Below, in pieces: positions 21,806 through 30,700 of a DNA stretch of 64,000 nucleotides (positions are counted from its first letter, which is position 1; every line of letters begins with the position of its first letter). Source of the DNA: Simmondsia chinensis (Eukaryota; Streptophyta; Magnoliopsida; Caryophyllales; Simmondsiaceae); NCBI GenBank assembly GCA_018398585.1, contig JAGTTD010000016.1:21747212-21811211 (forward strand), given 5' to 3'. Below the pieces are notes generated by a model, which saw only the letters and a program-made list of their open reading frames with translations, did no database searches and was not told the DNA's origin. The translations under genes and the position numbers were made by a program.

Positions 21806-24800
21806 TCAAAGGGGAATCTCCCCAGAATCTGATATGAAAACATTGCTCTGGGGCAACCCATTTTGTGTTCCTTGTGCCTCAATCTTGTACACAACCTCCA
21901 TCCCTGACAGCACCTCCCCGAACACAACATGTCGCCCGTCCAACCTTCACAAATCAAGCAGGCGTTATTAACCATAAGTAGAAAACCGTTTTCAGGTCTT
22001 TACCAAATAACTTAAGCTTATGGATTATTGATTTCTAATATGATATTAGAGCCTTTTTCACGGATGTGCTAAGTTCAAATCCATCCCATAAGCCCGACTT
22101 CACTGAATGTCATTGCAGAAAAGATTGTCATGGACGTTATCTAATTAGGTCAGGACAATCATCTTGGGTTCTTTTAAGAAAACAGAAATAGCTTTCAAAC
22201 CATATATTTGCAAAAATTCAAATGAGTAATTATGTATCATTAATTTCAACACATTTGATAGTTTTTGGATAGTTTTTAACAAGCAAATACATCTATAAAT
22301 ATGTTTGTAATATATAAAATATAATATATGGATTATGGAAGTTATTACAAATTACTGCAACATAACACTCTATTGCATAATGACGTTAGAAACCCGTCAC
22401 ATAATGGTCGTCCATTACGTAATGGCCTTTATTTGATTCCATGCCCATGTGGTGATGGCATCATCGAAGAATGTCAACATAAGGCATAAGTATAGTTACC
22501 AACTAGTCATAACAGTGGTGATAAAGAACTGTGATCCGTTCGTATCTGGCCCAGCATTTGCCATTGACAGAACCCCTAGGAGAAGCAAAAAGATTAATCA
22601 CCGGTTTGTCAACGCAAGAAATATAATTAGTCAATTAAACCATCTTAGCGTACTAGAATAAAATATATCCTGACCCAGAATGAAACATAGAATAAAATCA
22701 CGGTTTGTGGCAGCATAGCAGTCACGGTTGCAGTGTTGTCGAAGCAAGGAGTTGTGCATGTCACAAAGCAAGTCATCCAATTGCATTAGGTTTTTTTTTT
22801 TTCTTTTTTTTTTTTGAGTAAAACATAAATTCTTTCTAATTTTTGGGTAACGAGGGACTGGGTTGCCCCAGCCAATGTTGGCCCATGAGAAGGCCCACAA
22901 CCCTTATAAGCAAGTAAGTCATGAGTATATTCTCAGTGAGAATCAAACTTCTGACCCCTGGGTAGGAGACGCCACCAACTGAGATGCCCTCATGATGGGC
23001 TAAATTCTTTTTAATCCTTAGGGGTTCTTTTTCTTAAAGAGGAATGCAAAATACAGTTTAATAAATAAAATAAAATACATATTTATTATAGAGGCAATAA
23101 CAAAAGTGCCTACATATAATAGTCAATTGCATTTCGGTTTACTAAACATCCATTACCTAAACGTCATCACATTGAAGTAATAATGTTATGTTGGCACTAC
23201 ACCTTAGTAGGATTGTTTTCTTCTCATAAACATGCATATCTGATGACTTTCTCATTGCTTAATCCAAATTATTGAGTATAAGACGCTTATTGATATTAGA
23301 ATCAAACAAAGGTTGTTATATGTAACGAATTATGAGCTAGGCATTATAACAATTCGTCATCACGTAGGGGTACGTTTGTAATGTACTCTACAATAATATA
23401 CTCTATAATGCATATAGATTATGTTCTATTTACTAATATAAATATAGTTCTACATTCAAAACTATTAATGAGGTATAAAAATTAAGAAATCTATCACTTA
23501 GATACCCTAAGCTTTGGTCTTTCATTATTTAGGCACCCTTATAGTTCAATATATACAAAGAAGTGCGCTAATGTTTGAAAATTTTATCATTCACTACCTT
23601 GAAGCTCAAAATTCTATCACTCAAATATCCTCTACGAAAATGGGGCAGATTTTTATTGCAAAATGCTAATGTAAAACATAATTTTGACAATATATAAGTA
23701 CTCTTTATAAGAATCTAGTTTCGTTTCTTTGTAGGAAAATGACGTAACACATGATTTAACCAAACAAACTCTAGATCTTACATGTAATGCTAGCTACTTT
23801 CACTTGGGCTTTTGCATCTTTTTTAGAGCTGTACCATCTGTTTTATTGGGAATTTCAAGAATGATATCTCCTAAAATGCATTAGGTCCCTTTTGGGATTG
23901 CTGTGAAAAAACTATTTTTTTTCATAAGCACTTTTTGTAAAAGCACTTCTGTAAAAAGTGCTGTTTCAAATAAGTAGCTTGTGTTTAGCCAACCAGTAAA
24001 GAAGCGCTTATAATATTATTATGAGTATTTGGCCAATGTTAAAAAAAGTGTTTTTTCTATAAAATTACCAGAAAAGACACTAACAGAAATCTTTTATAGT
24101 TGAAAAAATTACCCATGAACCATTCTAAATATTTAATATATTTTTTAAATATTTAAAATATTTTTTTCATTATTTAAAATATTTTCTAAATACATAAATA
24201 TTTAAAATATTTTTTAATATTTATAAAATATTTTCTCAATATTTTTTAAATATTTTAAAAATATTTAAAAAAATATTGAGAAAATATTTTATAAATATCA
24301 TAAATATATTATTAATTATCAAAATATTTTTTCGTATTTAATATATTTTTTAAAATATATAAACTATTTGTGAAATATATATAAATTGTTTTTCAAGTAT
24401 ATTAACAAATTTCTGGGTACCTGAAATAAATTTTCTCTATTGTTTAGTTTTTACTACTGCTTATGCTTAAAAGGAGAAGCACCAAATTTCTGCTTCTGCT
24501 TAAAAGCAGAAAAACAACTTCTGCTTTTAATAGAAAGCACTTTTTCACAGTTGCCAAACACCCACAAATCTCAGAAAAGTATTTTTTCCAGAAAAAAAGT
24601 ACTTTTTTCCCTTAAATAGGCAATCCCAAATAGGCCCTTAGTCTGAAATAAGACGCAATCTATTATTGTAATTGAAGTTCAAGGTTACCTTTCTAGGGAT
24701 TAATACCCAACATTTTACCTTATCTTATTGTCTTGGCAGAGAGGAGAGAGGAGAACACCGATGCTAGTTCATAGTGTCTCTAAGCTTGCATTTCTGTTAT

Positions 24801-27688
24801 GGCTGCTACTTTATTGTTGCTTCCTTGTCGGTTATTGCTTTATTTGACTTTGACTTGGATTTGTAAATTTGTTCTTTCATCCTTTTAGGGTTGGGGCCCT
24901 TCAGAAATAGTCTTTCTACAAGGTAGCAACCTGTAGGGGTAAGGCTGCTTACATCCTACCCTCCCAAGACCTTGCCTCGGCAGGTGCCTTTGTGAGGCAC
25001 TGGGTTGTTGTTGTATGGTACTTTCCATTGAAATCCAACAAAATTTGTTATCGTTCAATTAAATTTTGCTAAAAACACTAATGTCATTTATATATATTGT
25101 TATCATTACAAGTCACACCATCATTTTCTATTAATCCAGAGAAAAAATCACCAAATTTCGGCAAAGGATACCTAAGTTAAAAAATTTTAAACTTCATGAT
25201 GCCTGTGAAACATCAGGATACCTACGTGATAAATGATCAAATCTCAAAGTATCAGCGATAAATTCGTTAAAATTTAAGTATTATAAGGCTATTGACTTAA
25301 CTTTTTGCAATCATGAGGTTAGAAACAACTCATATTTCCCTGAATTTTCCAACACCCCTACAACTGCCAACAGCGATTCAATTCCACTACTGATACAGCA
25401 GTTCAAATTTATTGAAAAATAGTCATCGGATTCGAGGTACCTGCGCCAGTGTGCTTCAGTTTGAAGTTCTCATCAGGGAACCTTTCACCGTAAATGGACT
25501 CTCCACCTCGACCATTGCCACTAGTAAAATCACCTCCCTGGATCATAAAGCTAGGGATGATCCTGTGGAACTTACTACCTTTGTAATGGAGATACTTGCC
25601 ACTCTTTCCTGTTCCTCTCTCCCCTGCAATTTCAAGAATATGGTATCACTGTTCACTAACATATATTATCAGCCTAAATTAAAGGTAGCATTATTGTCAA
25701 GGCAAAAATGTTAATATCATAGCAACTTTATGAAAATTTAAGGCTATAATTTACTATAAGCCACATCATTGCTCTAACCATAATACTTTTTGCCCCAACA
25801 ATAATAGGACCTAAATTGAAGCATTGTTTATGTATCATGTGTTTTGCCAATGTCTCACTCTGTTCCATATATTTTCAGTTGTCCCTGTACTTCACAAAAT
25901 ACTTCCATGATTTGCAAAAATTTCCATATAAATTTAGATGGAAACCTAAATGCATGGAACTAACCAACCCGTGCATTTTGTTTTCAAAAAGTAATTGAAA
26001 AATATTTCACATAAACAATTAAAATACAATAGCCTTGACATAACATAAGTTGATAAGGAAATAACATTATCCGTAAACAAATTTATTATTTTAGTATAGT
26101 GAAAATCTCGGAACGCTTTAAATATGAAAGAATAATCATGTTTAATTTGTCAAACTAATCCTTACGTGGAAGCAATATAAATTATTTTTCATATGTAAAA
26201 AAAAATTCAAAAATCACTTTTACTTCAAACTATATTTTAAGATTATGTTTAAAAACTTAGGGCTTGTTTGTTATCGTTTTCTACTTGTAGTTTTTGGTTT
26301 TGAGAAACTAAAATCCAGCTTTTGGAAATGATTTTTATTTTTTTTATTTTTCAATTTTTTGTTTTCTGTTTTCACTCAAATTGGGAGAAAACTTAAAGAA
26401 AGTAAACCAAAAACAAAAAAGATCATCTCCAAAATATTGTTTACAATCTTCTAAAAACAAAAAACTATAAATAAAAAATGATACTAGGCAGGCCCTAGAA
26501 AAATGGGCAGGTTACACGCATGACACTCAAGTCTCCTGCTAGTTTTCCCTCCAAAATTGGACAGAAAACTAGACCCTGGATGAAACTCGTAGAATATTGA
26601 AGCATTTTATGAAACATAGGGCACTGAAATTGGTGCAACTGAAAATGTATAAACTATGTCGACAAATTTAAGTATAAGATGTTATAGCATAAGTAACTCT
26701 AATTAAATATTCATTTGACTCCAGCACCAAAGAACTCCTGTGTTTTTTAGGTCAGGGGTTCGCGGACACAACCTCCCTTTAGGGTAGCACCATGAAAGGG
26801 TAAGGCTACATACATCTCACCCTCCCCATACCCTACTCAAGCAGGAGCCCTTGTGGCACTAGGTTTGTTATTGTTGTGGTACCAAAGAACTCCTGTGAGT
26901 GATCAGTGTGATCCATTACACTGCATACTGAACAAATGCAATTAAAGCACTGCATGAAAGGAAGCAAAAGTTACTTGGATACCCGTGCAAAGAGCTCGAA
27001 AATTCTCTGCATAACAAAAGAATTCCACTTGTAAATGAAAGTGTTCGAAGCAGAAACTCATATGCAAAATCAATCAAGACTCATTGAAAATGCTTTACTA
27101 CCTACAGTTTTGGGGACCACTTTCCCGAATAGACCCATGACAATTCGGCCTGAGAATAAAAAAACAAAGATGAAACGCTTGATATATCAAGCAATATTCA
27201 TAGTATCACAATGACTAGAGAGCTATGGATTTGAAAAATGATTATTCCTTTCAGATAGAATGTCATATACAGGCAAAGTCTGACACTGACATGACAAGAT
27301 AGCAACACATGAAGATAAGTGGGTTCAGGTCAGGGTTCTTGCAGTCATATTGAATGTGTTTACATGTTCAAGCCATTTAGGTAAATGGTAAATTTTGGGT
27401 TTGGGTTGAACCAGTATTGGAAAATTTGGATTTGGGTTGGATCAACCCGTTTCAAGCACGTTTAACTATTTATGTTATTAGGTCGATTACATGAGTTACC
27501 AAAGAGGGTACCAACACGCCGCCACCCGGATTCCATTAGAACTCCGAAGTTAAGCGTGCTTGGGCAAGAGTAGTACCAGTATGGGTGACCTTCTGGGAAG
27601 TTCTCACCCTCAGGTTGGAGGCACTCAGAAACAGCTTCTCTTCAGGGGTAATACCCTGAAGGGGTAAGGTTGCGCACATCCGGCGCCG

Positions 27689-27719
<31 letters not shown>

Positions 27720-30700
27720 ACACAGCCCCTGCTTAGGCGGGAGCCCTTGGGGCATTGGGTATGTTGCTTTTTTGCAGGTCGATTACATGAGTTATTCGGT
27801 CGTAGTTGCTACTACTATATTGTCATGACTTGTGTTGGCATGAAATAATTGAACCGTATTTAATTATGTTAATTTGATAATTTTGTCAATGATAAGGCCA
27901 TGCTGTGAGCTTGTGTGTAAGTTGATTGTTATGTAACAAAAAGTTGCCCTAATATTTAAACAGGAACCCGCAGGTTATCCATTTATTAACGTCATTGAGC
28001 TAGGGTTGAGAGTCACCCTCTTCTTGCCCCAGAAAAGACTAGACTAGGGATGCTTAAATTGCTAAGCCAAGCGGACCTGAGCCCTAGTTCCTCAACCTCA
28101 AAGTATGGCTTGTCAACACTTCACTCACTTCAAGCTCAGCTTGAAGATTGCCGAACTAGGAGACTTTCAATTTGAGCTTCGCTCATCATGAGCTGGAACA
28201 ACACCTGGCTCAATTTAGCCTGCATGCAACTCAAGGAGCTCTCAGCTAAACTTCGCACATTTCTAGGATTATTTAAGCTTAATCTAAGCTTCTTTAAACC
28301 GAAATTTGACTCATTTGAAGTCGAAATTGGCTCAATAAGGCATATTTAGGCTCATAATTTATATTTAGATTGGCTCATTGAGGTTCACAAGCATTCGTAC
28401 TAAAGCTTTACCAAAATTGTGCTTAGCTAATATAGCTAGATGGGTTAGCTCGGTTCAGCTAAGGTCCAAAAGGCCTGAGCCTCCAAGCTTTATAATAAGC
28501 TAGATTCCAAAAGCTCATGAGCTTGATCACACAGGCTTTGAACCGGCTTGACTCATCTACACCCCTAACTTCAACTAGCAAGAGTAGGTTCTACAAATAT
28601 TTTGATCCCATTTTATCAAACGCAGCCATATATCTTTTTGGATAAAGCCCTAAAGGGCATCATGTACAACTCCATATTATCACTGAAAACAGCTCGAAGA
28701 CGGCAACTTTAATAATTAAATATGACCAGGAGCATTTAACTAATGTGATGCAATGAATGGGGTCTTAGGGAGACTTATTTTCCATGATCTCAGATTCACG
28801 AAACCCAAAAGAATAAAAATGGAAGAGAAAAGGCAGACTGATTTGGATGAAGGGTAGTGCATCTTATATCTTTGTGTGGCTAAACTAGCAAAGACATACA
28901 ACAGGGAGAGGCCGAGGATGTAATAAGCCAAGCCAGCTCCTCAACCTCAATAGGGAACTTGGTATAAACTGTAAAGCTTGAATGGCTGAGAAAATTTTGA
29001 GCTCGAGCAGAGCCGAGCCAACCTTGAGCCTACAAAACCTCGAGCTTGGAGGCTCACGATTCTTTATGAGCCTAAATAAACCAATCTCAATATAAATTTC
29101 AAACCTACATGTGCCAGAATGAACCAAGTTCAAGCCTAAATGACCAGAGTTCGAGCCTAATTGAGCCCAAACAAGCCTACATCGGGCTTAAATGAGCCTC
29201 AACAAGCTGAGTTGAGCTTCGCTCATCATGAGCTGGAACAACACCTGGCTCAATTTAGCCTGCATGCAACTCAAGGAGCTCTCAGCTAAACTTCGCACAT
29301 TTCTAGGATTATTTAAGCTTAATCTAAGCTTCTTTAAACCGAAATTTGACTCATTTGAAGTCGAAATTGGCTCAATAAGGCATATTTAGGCTCATAATTT
29401 ATATTTAGATTGGCTCATTGAGGTTCACAAGCATTCGTACTAAAGCTTTACCAAAATTGTGCTTAGCTAATATAGCTAGATGGGTTAGCTCGGTTCAGCT
29501 AAGGTCCAAAAGGCCTGAGCCTCCAAGCTTTATAATAAGCTAGATTCCAAAAGCTCATGAGCTTGATCACACAGGCTTTGAACCGGCTTGACTCATCTAC
29601 ACCCCTAACTTCAACTAGCAAGAGTAGGTTCTACAAATATTTTGATCCCATTTTATCAAACGCAGCCATATATCTTTTTGGATAAAGCCCTAAAGGGCAT
29701 CATGTACAACTCCATATTATCACTGAAAACAGCTCGAAGACGGCAACTTTAATAATTAAATATGACCAGGAGCATTTAACTAATGTGATGCAATGAATGG
29801 GGTCTTAGGGAGACTTATTTTCCATGATCTCAGATTCACGAAACCCAAAAGAATAAAAATGGAAGAGAAAAGGCAGACTGATTTGGATGAAGGGTAGTGC
29901 ATCTTATATCTTTGTGTGGCTAAACTAGCAAAGACATACAACAGGGAGAGGCCGAGGATGTAATAAGCCAAGCCAGCTCCTCAACCTCAATAGGGAACTT
30001 GGTATAAACTGTAAAGCTTGAATGGCTGAGAAAATTTTGAGCTCGAGCAGAGCCGAGCCAACCTTGAGCCTACAAAACCTCGAGCTTGGAGGCTCACGAT
30101 TCTTTATGAGCCTAAATAAACCAATCTCAATATAAATTTCAAACCTACATGTGCCAGAATGAACCAAGTTCAAGCCTAAATGACCAGAGTTCGAGCCTAA
30201 TTGAGCCCAAACAAGCCTACATCGGGCTTAAATGAGCCTCAACAAGCTGAGTTGAGCTTCGCTTGGAGCTCACAAACTAGGTTCGAAGATTGACAGGTCA
30301 AGCCTAGCTCTAGGTTGGAATCTCTAGGCCTGGCAAGCTCCTTGCTGAGCCAATCAACATTTTGATGAACGAAGCCTCTAGCCTAGCAAAGAGCTTATCT
30401 CAGCTCATTTACACCCCCAGTAGAAGCAGTGGCTATGTAAAGAACATACTTCTTGATACAACAAATTGCTCATGCACAAGCCTAGTTGATGGCTGACTCT
30501 AAATTGCAAGTACTACACACAACAGTATACGTTCAAATCTAATCAAATTCTTGTTTCCCTTCGGATTGTAAATGTCATTCACAATTTCAACCAGAACTAA
30601 CAGCTTCATTGAACTTTGCAGAGACATACATACCAGCAGGTTTGCCATCAATTTCAACATCGAAGTAAACCTTGTGCGACACTTCTTTTGGCTTGTCATC

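Larger units (their letters stand above)
28040..30420. repeat. GAGCTT-rich hAT-MITE-like block with tandem duplication (intron 2)
   Basis: Text of the type GAGCTTGA/CTCGAGC/GAGCCTAA fills this block, with ends of hAT flavour: ACTAGGGATGCTTAAAT at about 28043, ATCTACACCCCTAAC at 28558-28572 (again at 29598), and TTTACACCCCCAG at 30408-30420. It looks like one or more nonautonomous elements whose interior was duplicated. No coding sequence is present; the small open frames appear twice only because the DNA does. Confidence 0.6.

Noticed and set aside
28740..30173. Paired minus-strand open frames repeated twice (63 and 82 codons)
   Set aside because: They recur only because the 1,040-bp unit is duplicated; they lie in GAGCTT-rich repeat DNA with no recognisable motif.
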